DNA of 34,659 bases. It comes from Deltaproteobacteria bacterium. GTDB taxonomy: Bacteria > JAMCPX01. The notes beneath the pieces were generated by a model, which made no database searches, had not been told where the DNA came from, and saw only the letters and a program-made list of their open reading frames with translations. Position 1 is the first letter of the stretch. Each line of letters opens with the position of its first letter. The position numbers and the translations under genes were made by a program. Location of the stretch: NCBI GenBank assembly GCA_023381995.1, contig JAMCVD010000031.1, positions 1-34,659 on the forward strand, written 5' to 3'. This document shows, one piece after another, positions 7,136-15,433 of the stretch.

Positions 7136-8498
7136 ACTGGCGTTCCTTGTGTTCTCTGTATCGTTCATGCTGACGGGCGTGATCGTACTGTTGGTCGAGA
7201 GGGGAGGTATGGAGCTGTCCGTCTCTATCGTCCTGATCGTATCGGTGTGCATGGGGGCTGTGGCCGCCTGGTTCTACGGAGGGAGGGTCAGGGCATTGCT
7301 GAAGCACATCGCCGGGGCGGCAAGGAGCGAACTCGGGGTCTACAGCCTCCCCTTCTCGTCTTCGCCCGGCATGAACGACGTCTCGTCCGTCGTGAAACTC
7401 CTCATAGTAAAGGCCAGGGAGTCTTGTGATGCACTGGGTCGTAATATCGAAGACACGAGGAGGATCATCGATGCCGTGGACATCGGCCTCCTTGTCATAA
7501 ACAGGCGCGGCAACGTTGTCTATGCGAACAGGTATATCAGGGAGTTCGCGGGGATCGGCACGGATATAACGGGCATGTACTTCCTGGACATAGTAAGGAG
7601 CTACGAGGCAGAGGCGCTGTTCAATTCCGTGCTGTCCGGCGGCCCGTCCCGGCAGAAGGAGATCTCCCTCTTTGCGCCGGACGAGAGGAGGTTCAGCCTG
7701 AGCATCGACAGGATAGACTACTGCGCGAGCGATCGGTGCTATCTGCTGACGCTCAAGGACATAACGAAGCTGCGGCAGATGGAGGAGATAAGGCAGGACT
7801 TCATTACCAACGCATCGCACGAGCTGAAGACGCCGCTGACGTCAATCATAGGTTATCTCGAGGCCCTGAGGGACGGCTATAACAGGGGGTTCATAGATAC
7901 GGCGTACAATAATGCGAAGAGGATGCACAGGATCGTCGAGGACATGCTCGTACTCTCGAAGGCCGACAGGGGGCCGTCGGAGCTCAACATGCGGGACGTC
8001 AGCTTGCTGGACATCGTTGGCGAGGTCCAGACGCTGTTGAACAACGAGATCGCGAAGAAGCGCCAGAGGCTTACCGTCGATATACCCGGGGGGGCGGACA
8101 TCGTCTATGGGGACCGTGAGGCGCTGTTCCACGTCCTTCTGAACCTTGTGGACAACGCCGTAAAGTACAGCGATCAGGACGGGGAGATAGGCGTCCGTGC
8201 GGTGCTGCGGGACAGGGAGGTCGAGGTGTCCGTGCATGACAGCGGGTACGGCATTCCCTCGAACGAGCTCGACAGGATATTCGAGAGGTTTTACACGGTG
8301 GATAAGGCGCGCTCGCGCGAGCTGGGAGGTACGGGGCTCGGTCTGTCCATTGTCAGGCACTTCGTGCTTGCGCACAACGGCAGGATATGGGTCGAGAGCG
8401 AGTTGAACAAGGGCAGCGTGTTCCGTTTCACGATACCCGTAAAGAGGTCGCCCCCCCCGGCGGCACCCGCGCAGGGGAACGGCCTCACCGCTGGTTGA
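7128..8498 (+). CDS. PhoR-like sensor histidine kinase with PAS domain
   Basis: Membrane sensor kinase, 456 residues, partner of the regulator encoded just upstream (overlap at GATGAATAA, the same arrangement as typA/regulator). Two membrane segments at about 4-22 and 31-50 are separated by only a few residues, so there is almost no periplasmic sensor domain. A PAS domain follows (about 112-215, IIDAVDIGLLVINRRGNVVYAN). The HisKA box is FITNASHELKTPLTSIIGYL with His231. HATPase motifs are NLVDNAVKYS (N), DSGYGIP (G1), IFERFYTVD (F) and GGTGLGLSIVRH (G2). This layout resembles PhoR, but no pho genes are in view to confirm a phosphate role. The tail is Pro/Ala-rich from an eight-C run and overlaps the convergent pdxJ by 14 bp. 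Confidence 0.93.
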   Translation: MNKLAFLVFSVSFMLTGVIVLLVERGGMELSVSIVLIVSVCMGAVAAWFYGGRVRALLKHIAGAARSELGVYSLPFSSSPGMNDVSSVVKLLIVKARESCDALGRNIEDTRRIIDAVDIGLLVINRRGNVVYANRYIREFAGIGTDITGMYFLDIVRSYEAEALFNSVLSGGPSRQKEISLFAPDERRFSLSIDRIDYCASDRCYLLTLKDITKLRQMEEIRQDFITNASHELKTPLTSIIGYLEALRDGYNRGFIDTAYNNAKRMHRIVEDMLVLSKADRGPSELNMRDVSLLDIVGEVQTLLNNEIAKKRQRLTVDIPGGADIVYGDREALFHVLLNLVDNAVKYSDQDGEIGVRAVLRDREVEVSVHDSGYGIPSNELDRIFERFYTVDKARSRELGGTGLGLSIVRHFVLAHNGRIWVESELNKGSVFRFTIPVKRSPPPAAPAQGNGLTAG

Positions 8499-9204
8499 TC
8501 TTCTCCTTCATTTCCATGACCGCGTGCCCGATGCCCGTGAACACTGCCCTGGCTATGATCGAGTGGCCTATGTTATACTCCGCTACCGGGTCTATGCGTG
8601 TTATCGGCTCGACGTTTATGTAGGTGAGCCCGTGCCCGACGGCTATGCCGAGCTTCAGCTTCTCTGCTGTCGTGACCGCATTTATTATCTGCTGTATGTT
8701 GGTTTCCTGCTCCTGCCTCGTCTTCGATTCGCTGTACCTGGCCGTGCTTAGCTCGACGAGGTCGGCGCCTGCCCTGTGTGCCGATTTCACCTGATCGATG
8801 TCCGGATCGATGAACAGGCTTACCGTGATGTCGGCGTCGTGAAAGAGCCGTGTGTACTTCTTGAAGGATTCGAGGTTCAGAGCGACCTCGAGTCCGCCCT
8901 CGGTCGTGAGCTCTTCCCTGCGCTCGGGAACGAGCGTCACCGTGTCGGGCTTTATGTCGAGGGCTATCTTTATCATCTCCTGCGTCGGCGCCATCTCGAG
9001 GTTGAGCTTCGTCTTGATGATCTTTCGTGCCATCTCGAGGTCCCTGTCCTGCGTATGCCTCCTGTCTTCCCTGAGGTGCATGACGATGCTGTCGGCGCCC
9101 GCGAGTTCGATCATGCCTATCGCACTGATCGGGTCGGGCTCGTTCGTTTTCCTCGCCTGTCGTATCGTTGCTATGTGGTCGATATTGACTCCGAGTCTCT
9201 TCAT
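8485..9204 (-). CDS. pdxJ: Pyridoxine 5'-phosphate synthase
   Basis: Condenses 1-deoxy-D-xylulose 5-phosphate with 3-amino-2-oxopropyl phosphate to form pyridoxine 5'-phosphate, the last ring-forming step of the DXP-dependent vitamin B6 pathway. The protein has 239 residues, the usual length. Motifs seen are MKRLGVNIDHIATIRQAR, HLREDRRHTQDRDL, NLEMAPTQEM, TLVPERREELTTEGGL, GADLVELSTA and the C-terminal GIAVGHGLTY with FTGIGHAVMEM. Its Shine-Dalgarno AAGGAG is formed by the last sense codons of the upstream cyclase gene, so translation is probably coupled. It is the last gene of the ctpA-ftsB-cyclase-pdxJ operon. Confidence 0.97.
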   Translation of the reverse strand: MKRLGVNIDHIATIRQARKTNEPDPISAIGMIELAGADSIVMHLREDRRHTQDRDLEMARKIIKTKLNLEMAPTQEMIKIALDIKPDTVTLVPERREELTTEGGLEVALNLESFKKYTRLFHDADITVSLFIDPDIDQVKSAHRAGADLVELSTARYSESKTRQEQETNIQQIINAVTTAEKLKLGIAVGHGLTYINVEPITRIDPVAEYNIGHSIIARAVFTGIGHAVMEMKEKINQR

Positions 9205-9210
9205 AGTGCA

Positions 9211-11304
9211 TCACTCCTTTGGTTTGATAGTACCATAAACGGCGGTCCGGTTCCTACCGTTTTCTTTGGAGAAGTAGAGGGCCTCGTCTGCGTGCGATAT
9301 GAGCTCGTCCTTGCTCCCGGCGTCTTCGGGTACCCCGGAGATGCCGATGCTTATCGTGAATCGTATGCCCCTGCCGTTGGAGTCGACATACAGCGATTCG
9401 ATGCTCTTCCTCAGCCTCTCCGCGATCCTGTACGCACCTTTTATATCGGTGTTCGGCAGGGATATGCAGAACTCTTCGCCGCCGTACCTTGCTGCGTAGT
9501 CGACGTCCCGTATTGTCTGCAGGATGATCTCGGATATCTTTTTCAGTATGACGTCGCCCTGCGGGTGTCCGAACGTGTCGTTTATCGCCTTGAAACGGTC
9601 TATGTCCATCATGAGCATGGTCAGGGACCTTTTGTACCGCAGCGCTTCTTTGATCTCGTTCTCTATGTGCTCCTGGAAATGCCTGTGGTTGTGCAGGCCG
9701 GTGAGCCCGTCCGTTATCGCCAGCCGCTGCAGCTTGTTGAACAGGATGGAGTTATAGAGCGATATGGCGATCTGGTTGATGAGCGTGTCCGTGATGATGC
9801 TTATCCTCTCGTTCAGCATCGTGTCCATATACAGGACTATGGCGCCGATCTCCTCTATCTTTGTCTGGAGGAATATTATTGCGGCGTACTTGAACGGTCT
9901 CTCCGATCCGTGGACATGGTAGAGGGACGGGTAGAGGAGTTTCAACTGCGACGCCGTGATCTGGTGTATGGTCGGGAGCTGCCTGTCCGTGAGGCCGTCG
10001 AGCAGAAGGGTCGAGTCTGCGACGAAGCCCTTGCCGATCAGCGTCTGGCTTATGTTGCTGACAGCGACGACCCTGAAGGACTTCTTCTCGTCCCTCACCG
10101 CGAAGATCCCGGCGTTTACCCCCGTGATCCTCGCTATCTCCTTCAACGATATCTGGCCGATGATCGTGGGATCTATGTGCCGGGACAGTGTCCTGACGAA
10201 CGTGTACATCGCTCCCTTCTCGTACATGTCGTAGCGCAGCCTGTACTGGAGCTCTGTGTTGTCCAGAAGATCTATGATCTCGCTTGTTATGACGGTGAGC
10301 AGCTTGACATGCTCGTCCGTGAAGGCCTGGACCTCCAGGCTGTCGGCGCAGATTACCCCGATTATGGCATTGTCCTTTATCGCCGGCACGGCCATGAACG
10401 ATTTGATGCCTTCGTTGCGCGTATAGTACGGTATGCCCTTGATCTCGGCGTTTATCTCGTTCAGCAGCAGGCTCTTCTTGTTTTTGAGGACCCAGCCGAT
10501 GTACGGGTCGTCGCGGCTTACGGGCCTCTCCATGTCGATCCATTCGCTGTTGGACAGTATCTCCCTGCCTTTCAGGTGTGCGTCGACGTCGTTCAGATAC
10601 AGGGCGACCGTGAACGGGTGTATCGCAGAGCGGATGGTGCCGATGGTGGAGTAGAGCCTCTCGTTCAATGTCGCGGTCAGCCGGCCCCTTTCTTTCTTGA
10701 GCCCGTCTTCCGAGATGATGTCCGAGTACCTCAATGGCTCGGTCCTGTTGTCGGCCTTTATATCGAATTCCACGGGCGATTCCTCGAGGGTCGATATCTT
10801 GTTTTGCAGGCGCCTTGCGATCTTTTTCTCATAGGACAGGATCAGTCCTATCGAGACGACCGAGAGTGTGGACGTCAGCGTATAGAAGACGTATCGTGAC
10901 AGTGGCCTTGAGAACATGTACGCCTTCACCGTGAGCAGGGAGAGGCCGTACGCGACCGCGATGAGTCCTTCCGTCATGCCGAAGACGAGGGTGAGGAAGG
11001 TGAATACGAGATAGAGGGAGGAGACGGCGTTGAACCCGAACAAGCTCTCCACATAGTCGAGCATTACCACGTACGCGGACACGATGGCCAGCGAGAGCAG
11101 GACGTTTTTCGTATGCTGATAGAGCTGCGCCAGCAGATAGACGATGACGGAGGACGTCAGCAGGAGGACCACGAACGCCAGGAACAGTATGCCCGTATAG
11201 TCACGGCTGGCATCGATCCCGAGGACGTAGCCGGAGGAGATAATCCCAAGCAAGACGAGTAGCAAAGCTGTAACGGCAATCTGCTTGGGGGTCGGTTTCG
11301 TCAT
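9211..11304 (-). CDS. Membrane GAF-GGDEF diguanylate cyclase
   Basis: Likely makes cyclic di-GMP from two GTP at the inner membrane. The 697 residues comprise an N-terminal membrane module of about five or six segments (residues 8-160), a linker ending STLEE, a GAF-like domain (about 200-350) and probably a second GAF-like region (about 375-520). The catalytic GGDEF domain begins at LAITDGLTGLHNHRHF (about 530). The active-site signature is GGEEF (608-612), consistent with activity. RDVD lies exactly five residues upstream, matching the RxxD inhibitory site. MMDIDRFKAINDTFGHPQGD is the metal and nucleotide loop. Its ATG overlaps the ftsB stop in ATGA, so it is translated with a divisome-type gene. 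The signal it senses is unknown. Confidence 0.94.
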   Translation of the reverse strand: MTKPTPKQIAVTALLLVLLGIISSGYVLGIDASRDYTGILFLAFVVLLLTSSVIVYLLAQLYQHTKNVLLSLAIVSAYVVMLDYVESLFGFNAVSSLYLVFTFLTLVFGMTEGLIAVAYGLSLLTVKAYMFSRPLSRYVFYTLTSTLSVVSIGLILSYEKKIARRLQNKISTLEESPVEFDIKADNRTEPLRYSDIISEDGLKKERGRLTATLNERLYSTIGTIRSAIHPFTVALYLNDVDAHLKGREILSNSEWIDMERPVSRDDPYIGWVLKNKKSLLLNEINAEIKGIPYYTRNEGIKSFMAVPAIKDNAIIGVICADSLEVQAFTDEHVKLLTVITSEIIDLLDNTELQYRLRYDMYEKGAMYTFVRTLSRHIDPTIIGQISLKEIARITGVNAGIFAVRDEKKSFRVVAVSNISQTLIGKGFVADSTLLLDGLTDRQLPTIHQITASQLKLLYPSLYHVHGSERPFKYAAIIFLQTKIEEIGAIVLYMDTMLNERISIITDTLINQIAISLYNSILFNKLQRLAITDGLTGLHNHRHFQEHIENEIKEALRYKRSLTMLMMDIDRFKAINDTFGHPQGDVILKKISEIILQTIRDVDYAARYGGEEFCISLPNTDIKGAYRIAERLRKSIESLYVDSNGRGIRFTISIGISGVPEDAGSKDELISHADEALYFSKENGRNRTAVYGTIKPKE

Positions 11305-11642
11305 TTTATGAAGGCATCAGGGGCTATCTGTCTTCGGGGGGGGACTGTCGTGCCGGAGGGGGCCAGGCTGGCGTTGTTCCTGAAGTAAACAACGATCTCG
11401 TTGTTCCTTGCCATGCCGAGCTCCTCCCGTGCTATCTTTTCTATATAGAAGTCGTCATCTTTGAGCAGGTTTATCTGCTCTGCGAGACCGGCCTTTTCCT
11501 CCTGCAGCCTGCTGTTCTTCATTTCGAGCTGTCTGCATTCCCGTTTCACCCGCCACAGATCGTACAGACCGCCGTGTGACAGCACCGCGTAAGCCGTGAA
11601 TCCTATCGTTAAAAAGAGCAGTGACCTGTATGACCACTTCAT
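11301..11642 (-). CDS. ftsB: FtsB/DivIC-type septum formation initiator protein
   Basis: Small bitopic protein, 113 residues. One membrane segment (about 7-23, LLFLTIGFTAYAVLSHGG) is followed by a coiled coil (KRECRQLEMKNSRLQEEKAGLAEQ region, about 33-62). The family motif LLKDDDFYIEKIAREELGMARNNEIVVYF comes next, here described rather than quoted as a consensus: short helix, then AREELG. These features match the DivIC/FtsB family, which bridges FtsQ and FtsL in the divisome. The tail (res 92-113) is Pro/Ser-rich and variable. Its ATG shares one base with the ctpA stop (TGATG), and its own stop overlaps the cyclase start (ATGA). The FtsB name follows the family in Gram-negatives; DivIC would be equally fair. 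Confidence 0.85.
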   Translation of the reverse strand: MKWSYRSLLFLTIGFTAYAVLSHGGLYDLWRVKRECRQLEMKNSRLQEEKAGLAEQINLLKDDDFYIEKIAREELGMARNNEIVVYFRNNASLAPSGTTVPPRRQIAPDAFIK

Positions 11643-12964
11643 CAGTTTGTGCTGGCCTTGCCTCCGCTCGCACTCGTGTAGAAGTGTATGCCTTTCAGGA
11701 TGTCTATGGCCCGTGCGATCTCGGTGTCCTTCAGCAGCTTTTTCGCTTCCGCGCTCTCCCTGGTGCCTTCGGTGCTCATGCTGTTCTGTGCCGGGAAGTG
11801 TCCGGTGAGGTCCTTCTCCTTCAGGCCGAATATGTTGTCTGACTCTTCGACGATCTTCTCTTCATGCATGACTATGTCGGGCTGTATGCCTTCCGCCTGT
11901 ATGGATTTGCCGTTCGGCGTATAATAGAGCGCTGTCGTCAGCCTCAGTGCGGACCCGTCGTCCAGTGGGATGATTGTCTGCACGGAGCCCTTCCCGAAGC
12001 TCGGTGTTCCGACGATTATCGCCCTGTTGTGGTCCTGCAGGGCGCCCGCGACGATCTCCGAGGCGCTTGCAGTACCTCCGTTTATCAGGACGACCATCGG
12101 GTAGTCCGGCTCCACATCTTTCCCGTCCGCATTGAACTTCAACTGCTGGTTCGGCAGCCTTCCCTTCGTATAGACGATCAGGCCGCTTTTTATGAAATAG
12201 GAGGCGACGTCGACAGCCTGGTTCAGCAGCCCCCCCGGATTGTTCCTCATATCGAGTATGACGCCTTCGGTATCGTTGCCTGTCTTCTTGTGTATCTCAT
12301 GGAGCGCCTTCTTCAGTTCGGCGCTCGTCGTTTCTTGGAACTGTATCAGCCGTATGTATCCGTAATGTCCGTCTATGACGGCGTACTTTACGCTCTTGAT
12401 CTTGATGACCTCCCTCGTCAGGACGAAGACCTTTGGCCCTTTCAGGTCTTTTCGTATGACCGTGAGCCTGACCTTTGTGCCGCTGGGTCCCCGTATCATG
12501 TTCAGGTCCTGCTCGAGTGTCATGTCCCTCGTCAGCTTGTTGTCTATCATGATGATCCTGTCCCCTGCCTTTATGCCGGCTTTGGCGGCGGGTGTGTCCT
12601 CTATGGGCGCTATTACGGTCAGCATGCCGTCTTTTAAGGTAATGGTCATTCCCACGCCGCCGAATTCTCCCTGGGTGCTTATCTGCAGGTCTTTGTATTC
12701 GTCAGGGGTCATAAAGCCCGAGTGCGGATCCAGAGAGCTGATCATACCCTTTAGCGCGTCGTACACGAGCTTTTTTGTGCTTACCGGCTCGACGTAGTCG
12801 TTCTCCACCTTGTTGAGGACAGACGTGAATAGCCCCAGGTCCTCGTAGTTACTGTCGCTTCTCTGGATGTGTGCCCGCGTCGTTACGACCGTGGCGGCAA
12901 AAGCTGATGTCACTGCAAGGACCACGAGTATTATCCACCAGCTTTTAACTATTTTCGATTTCAT
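11642..12964 (-). CDS. ctpA: C-terminal processing peptidase, S41 family
   Basis: Periplasmic serine protease with a Ser/Lys dyad that trims or degrades envelope proteins. Start is set at the ATG at 12964: GGAGG lies 5 nt upstream, and a more upstream ATG (12991) falls at the predicted transcription start. The protein (440 aa) begins MKSKIVKSWWIILVVLAVTS, a signal anchor. A PDZ domain follows (GEFGGVGMTITLKDG to GPSGTKVRLTVIR, about 95-180). The peptidase core includes YIRLIQFQETT, VILDMRNNPGGLL, catalytic Ser in NGGTASASEIVAGALQD and Lys in GTPSFGKGSVQTI. The length and motifs match CtpA/Prc-like enzymes without extra domains. First gene of the four-gene operon. Confidence 0.95.
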   Translation of the reverse strand: MKSKIVKSWWIILVVLAVTSAFAATVVTTRAHIQRSDSNYEDLGLFTSVLNKVENDYVEPVSTKKLVYDALKGMISSLDPHSGFMTPDEYKDLQISTQGEFGGVGMTITLKDGMLTVIAPIEDTPAAKAGIKAGDRIIMIDNKLTRDMTLEQDLNMIRGPSGTKVRLTVIRKDLKGPKVFVLTREVIKIKSVKYAVIDGHYGYIRLIQFQETTSAELKKALHEIHKKTGNDTEGVILDMRNNPGGLLNQAVDVASYFIKSGLIVYTKGRLPNQQLKFNADGKDVEPDYPMVVLINGGTASASEIVAGALQDHNRAIIVGTPSFGKGSVQTIIPLDDGSALRLTTALYYTPNGKSIQAEGIQPDIVMHEEKIVEESDNIFGLKEKDLTGHFPAQNSMSTEGTRESAEAKKLLKDTEIARAIDILKGIHFYTSASGGKASTN

Positions 12965-12995
12965 TTTCTCCTCCGTGTCTGTTTTGTCCATGCAA

Positions 12996-13024
12996 TATCA
13001 TAGCGCTTCTTTTTGTAAAATACA
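12996..13024 (-). promoter_or_regulatory. Promoter of the ctpA-ftsB-cyclase-pdxJ operon
   Basis: On the minus strand TTGTAT (13024-13019), a 17-bp spacer and TATGAT (13001-12996). The expected start of transcription is near 12990, leaving a leader of about 25 nt to the chosen ATG. Confidence 0.6.
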
Positions 13025-13265
13025 AGGGACTGCCGTGCTTTTCGGAGAATACCTCTGTTTGGCGCAGGCTTATCACTCATTACACAAACTTCCCTACCTT
13101 GCAAATGCATTTTTCTGGTTAAGGCAGTTTTGTACTTACTCCCATCCCCTCCTTTGAGGGATAAGATGTCCTTAGGAGGTTTTATCCCCTGTACGGCTTT
13201 TTTGCCTTACCCTTTGAAACCGGGGATCACTTAGCCCTGCTTCCGGAAATCTATACTGTATATCC
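13025..13265. other. Intergenic region with competing hairpins between divergent ctpA and nadB
   Basis: No gene is seen. GGGATAA (13158-13164) pairs with TTATCCC (13182-13188) around a 17-nt loop that itself holds TCCTTAGGA. The same GAGGG can instead pair with CCCTC immediately upstream (13147-13160 region), so two hairpins exclude each other. A short GGC-A6-GCC stem lies at about 13196-13207. If transcribed this could be a regulatory leader, but the promoters identified for ctpA and nadB both lie outside it. No known riboswitch was recognised. Confidence 0.3.
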
Positions 13266-13293
13266 TTGACATGCACCGCTACAGTTATACAAT
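13266..13293 (+). promoter_or_regulatory. nadB promoter
   Basis: TTGACA (13266-13271), a 16-bp spacer and TACAAT (13288-13293): full match at -35 and five of six at -10. The nadB ATG is 45 bp downstream, with AAGGAGA as ribosome binding site. Confidence 0.7.
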
Positions 13294-13338
13294 CCTACAG
13301 CGAAGAACGACCATGCTGGCAGAATAGAAGGAGATACT

Positions 13339-14946
13339 ATGACCGTGGTGGAAACCGATATACTTGTTATAGGCAGCGGGGTGTCCGGACTTTACTACGC
13401 TATAAAGTCCCACAAGCTCGGCAGGCTCATGATAATCAACAAGCTGGAGAAATATGAGTCTGCCACGTACTACGCACAGGGCGGTATCGCCTCGGTGTTT
13501 TCCTCCGAGGACAGCTTCGAGGAGCACATCAGCGATACTCTGGTTGCCGGCGATGGGCTGTGCAACAGAGACGCCGTGGAGGTGGTGGTAAGGGACGCAC
13601 CGAACCGGATCAAGGAGCTCATCGGGCTCGGCGTGAAATTCAGCAAGGCCCCGGACCCGGTCGACAACGATGTCGTCTATGACCTGACGAGGGAGGGCGG
13701 TCACACGAAGCGCAGGATATTGCACGCGGACGACCTGACGGGCAGGGAGATAGAGGTGTCGCTCATGCGGGCCGCCGAGAACATGGGGGTAAGGGTCTCC
13801 GACCACCGTATGGCGATCGATCTCATAACGATCAACAAGGTACTCGGCATAAAGGGGGGACAGGACAGGGTCATCGGCGCTTACGTGCTCAATACCCTTA
13901 CCGGCGACGTCGAGACTGTGCTGGCAAAGCTCGTCATACTCGCAACGGGCGGGGCCGGAAAGGTCTATCTCTACACGAGCAATCCGGACACGGAGACGGG
14001 GGACGGCATCGCGATGGCGTACAGGGCCGGTGCTTCGATAGCGAACATGGAGTTCATCCAGTTCCATCCCACATGCCTCTACCATCCGGAGGCGAAGTCG
14101 TTCCTGATCTCCGAATCCGTGAGGGGCGAGGGCGGCATACTCAAGAGAAAAGACGGCACACCCTTCATGGCCGCGTACCATCCGATGAAAGAGCTCGCCC
14201 CGAGGGACATCGTGGCACGCGCGATAGACAGCGAGCTGAAGAAGTCCGGCGACGAGTACGTCCTGCTCGATGTTACGCACCTGGACCCCGATTTTACCAG
14301 AAAGAGGTTCCCGCATATCTACAACACGCTGCTGAAGTACGGCATAGACATGACGGGGCAGCCCATACCTGTTGTCCCTGCGGCGCACTACACATGCGGG
14401 GGCGTCGTGGCGGACCTGGACGGCAGGACGGACATACGCGGGCTGTTTGCGATCGGCGAGACTGCCTGTACAGGGCTGCACGGTGCCAACAGGCTTGCCT
14501 CCAACAGCCTCATAGAGGGGCTCGTCTTTGCCAATCGCGTGGCACAGACAACGGAGCCCTACCTCGGCGACAAGCTGCCCTATGAGACGATACCTCCATG
14601 GACACCCGGCAACGCCGTCGACAGCGACGAGATGGTCGTCGTCTCGCACAACTGGGACGAGATCAGAAGGCTCATGTGGAACTATGTCGGCATCGTGAGG
14701 TCGGACAAGCGGCTGGTGCGCGCGAGGAGACGCATCGAGATGATCAGGGAAGAGATCAACGAGTATTACTGGCATTTCAAGGTCAATAAGGACGTCCTCG
14801 AGCTGCGCAACATAGCCACGGTCGCGGAGCTCGCGATACGGTGCGCGCAGATACGCAGGGAATCACGCGGGATCCATTACAATATAGACTATCCGCACAA
14901 GGACGACGCGGCATGGCTGAAGGACACGGTCATCAAGAAGCAGTGA
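13339..14946 (+). CDS. nadB: L-aspartate oxidase
   Basis: FAD enzyme that oxidises L-aspartate to iminoaspartate, the first step of de novo NAD synthesis; fumarate can serve as acceptor under anoxia. The 535-residue length is normal. The FAD-binding start is TDILVIGSGVSGLYYAIKS. Further motifs are YYAQGGIASVF, HTKRRILHADDLTGREIE, VILATGGAGKVYLYTSNP, FIQFHPTC, SESVRGEGGIL, HYTCGGVVADLDG and GETACTGLHGANRLASNSL. AAGGAGA precedes the ATG at 13339. No nadA or nadC follows; two tRNA genes do. Confidence 0.97.
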   Translation: MTVVETDILVIGSGVSGLYYAIKSHKLGRLMIINKLEKYESATYYAQGGIASVFSSEDSFEEHISDTLVAGDGLCNRDAVEVVVRDAPNRIKELIGLGVKFSKAPDPVDNDVVYDLTREGGHTKRRILHADDLTGREIEVSLMRAAENMGVRVSDHRMAIDLITINKVLGIKGGQDRVIGAYVLNTLTGDVETVLAKLVILATGGAGKVYLYTSNPDTETGDGIAMAYRAGASIANMEFIQFHPTCLYHPEAKSFLISESVRGEGGILKRKDGTPFMAAYHPMKELAPRDIVARAIDSELKKSGDEYVLLDVTHLDPDFTRKRFPHIYNTLLKYGIDMTGQPIPVVPAAHYTCGGVVADLDGRTDIRGLFAIGETACTGLHGANRLASNSLIEGLVFANRVAQTTEPYLGDKLPYETIPPWTPGNAVDSDEMVVVSHNWDEIRRLMWNYVGIVRSDKRLVRARRRIEMIREEINEYYWHFKVNKDVLELRNIATVAELAIRCAQIRRESRGIHYNIDYPHKDDAAWLKDTVIKKQ

Positions 14947-15020
14947 GGGGTCCTCAGGCCCCAAAAGTCTGTGCACACTTGACTTTATAGAACATTCTGT
15001 GTATTGAAATATACGAGTAA

Positions 15021-15093
15021 GCGGGTGTAGTTCAGCGGCTAGAACGTCGCCTTGCCAAGGCGAAAGTCGTGGGTTCAAATCCCATCGCCCGCT
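15021..15093 (+). tRNA. tRNA-Gly(GCC)
   Basis: Acceptor stem GCGGGTG pairs with CGCCCGC (one G-U). The D arm is GTTC/GAAC, the anticodon stem TCGCC/GGCGA with loop TTGCCAA (anticodon GCC), and the T arm GTGGG-TTCAAAT-CCCAT. CCA is not encoded; a T6 run follows directly. A possible promoter TTGACT (14979-14984), 17 bp, TATTGA (15002-15007) lies upstream. Confidence 0.97.
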
Positions 15094-15127
15094 TTTTTAT
15101 ATTCAAGAATTTGTTATTAAAACGATA

Positions 15128-15156
15128 GGGGCGTCCCGCCTGCGGCGGGACGCCCC
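15128..15156. repeat. Perfect 13-bp stem-loop between the tRNA genes
   Basis: GGGGCGTCCCGCC, loop TGC, GGCGGGACGCCCC. No T run follows on either strand, so it is not a standard terminator. The preceding bases GATAG and the GGGGCG foot resemble the GTAG-headed hairpins at 23365-23389 and 27944-27968, suggesting a REP-like element. Confidence 0.8.
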
Positions 15157-15195
15157 TGCAAACTAAGATACACTCGAAGGTTTTCTCAGGATTGT

Positions 15196-15266
15196 GGCGG
15201 CATAGCCAAGTGGTAAGGCAGCGGTCTGCAAAACCGTTATCTCCGGTTCAAATCCGGATGCCGCCT
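15196..15266 (+). tRNA. tRNA-Cys(GCA)
   Basis: Acceptor GGCGGCA pairs with TGCCGCC. Anticodon loop CTGCAAA gives anticodon GCA; the T arm is CCGG-TTCAAAT-CCGG. CCA is not encoded. It is the last housekeeping gene before the AT-richer accessory region. Confidence 0.96.
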
Positions 15267-15342
15267 TTCTTCTCAAGCGAACTCTTTGACTCAAGGAGTC
15301 AACTCGCAAAGCTTTCGTTCCGATTGATCTCGGTTTGCCACT

Positions 15343-15359
15343 TGTGTAGCCCTGCCCCC
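15343..15359 (+). repeat. Partial copy of the RAYT-flanking motif
   Basis: TGTGTAGCCCTGCCCCC matches the repeat that flanks the RAYT gene at 15983-16921 (AATGTGTAGCCCTGACCC) except for one internal base and the ends. It stands alone here, 600 bp from that gene. Confidence 0.65.
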
Positions 15360-15433
15360 GGTGCTTTCAAAACTTGACATGCTCAATTATTGAGGAATAG
15401 CTTTGAGTAGAATATAAGAGGAGGCGGACGACA

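Noticed and set aside
8776-10899. Very long plus-strand open frame (about 700 codons) opposite pdxJ and the cyclase
   Set aside because: Both minus-strand genes have full family motifs across the same bases; the opposite frame has no recognisable domain.
13025-13265. Cyclic di-GMP riboswitch upstream of ctpA or nadB
   Set aside because: The presence of a cyclase nearby made this attractive, but the conserved GEMM core could not be found on either strand.
13285-14775. Minus-strand open frame of nearly 500 codons opposite nadB
   Set aside because: nadB is complete with all FAD motifs and a good promoter; the antisense frame is a codon-bias artefact.
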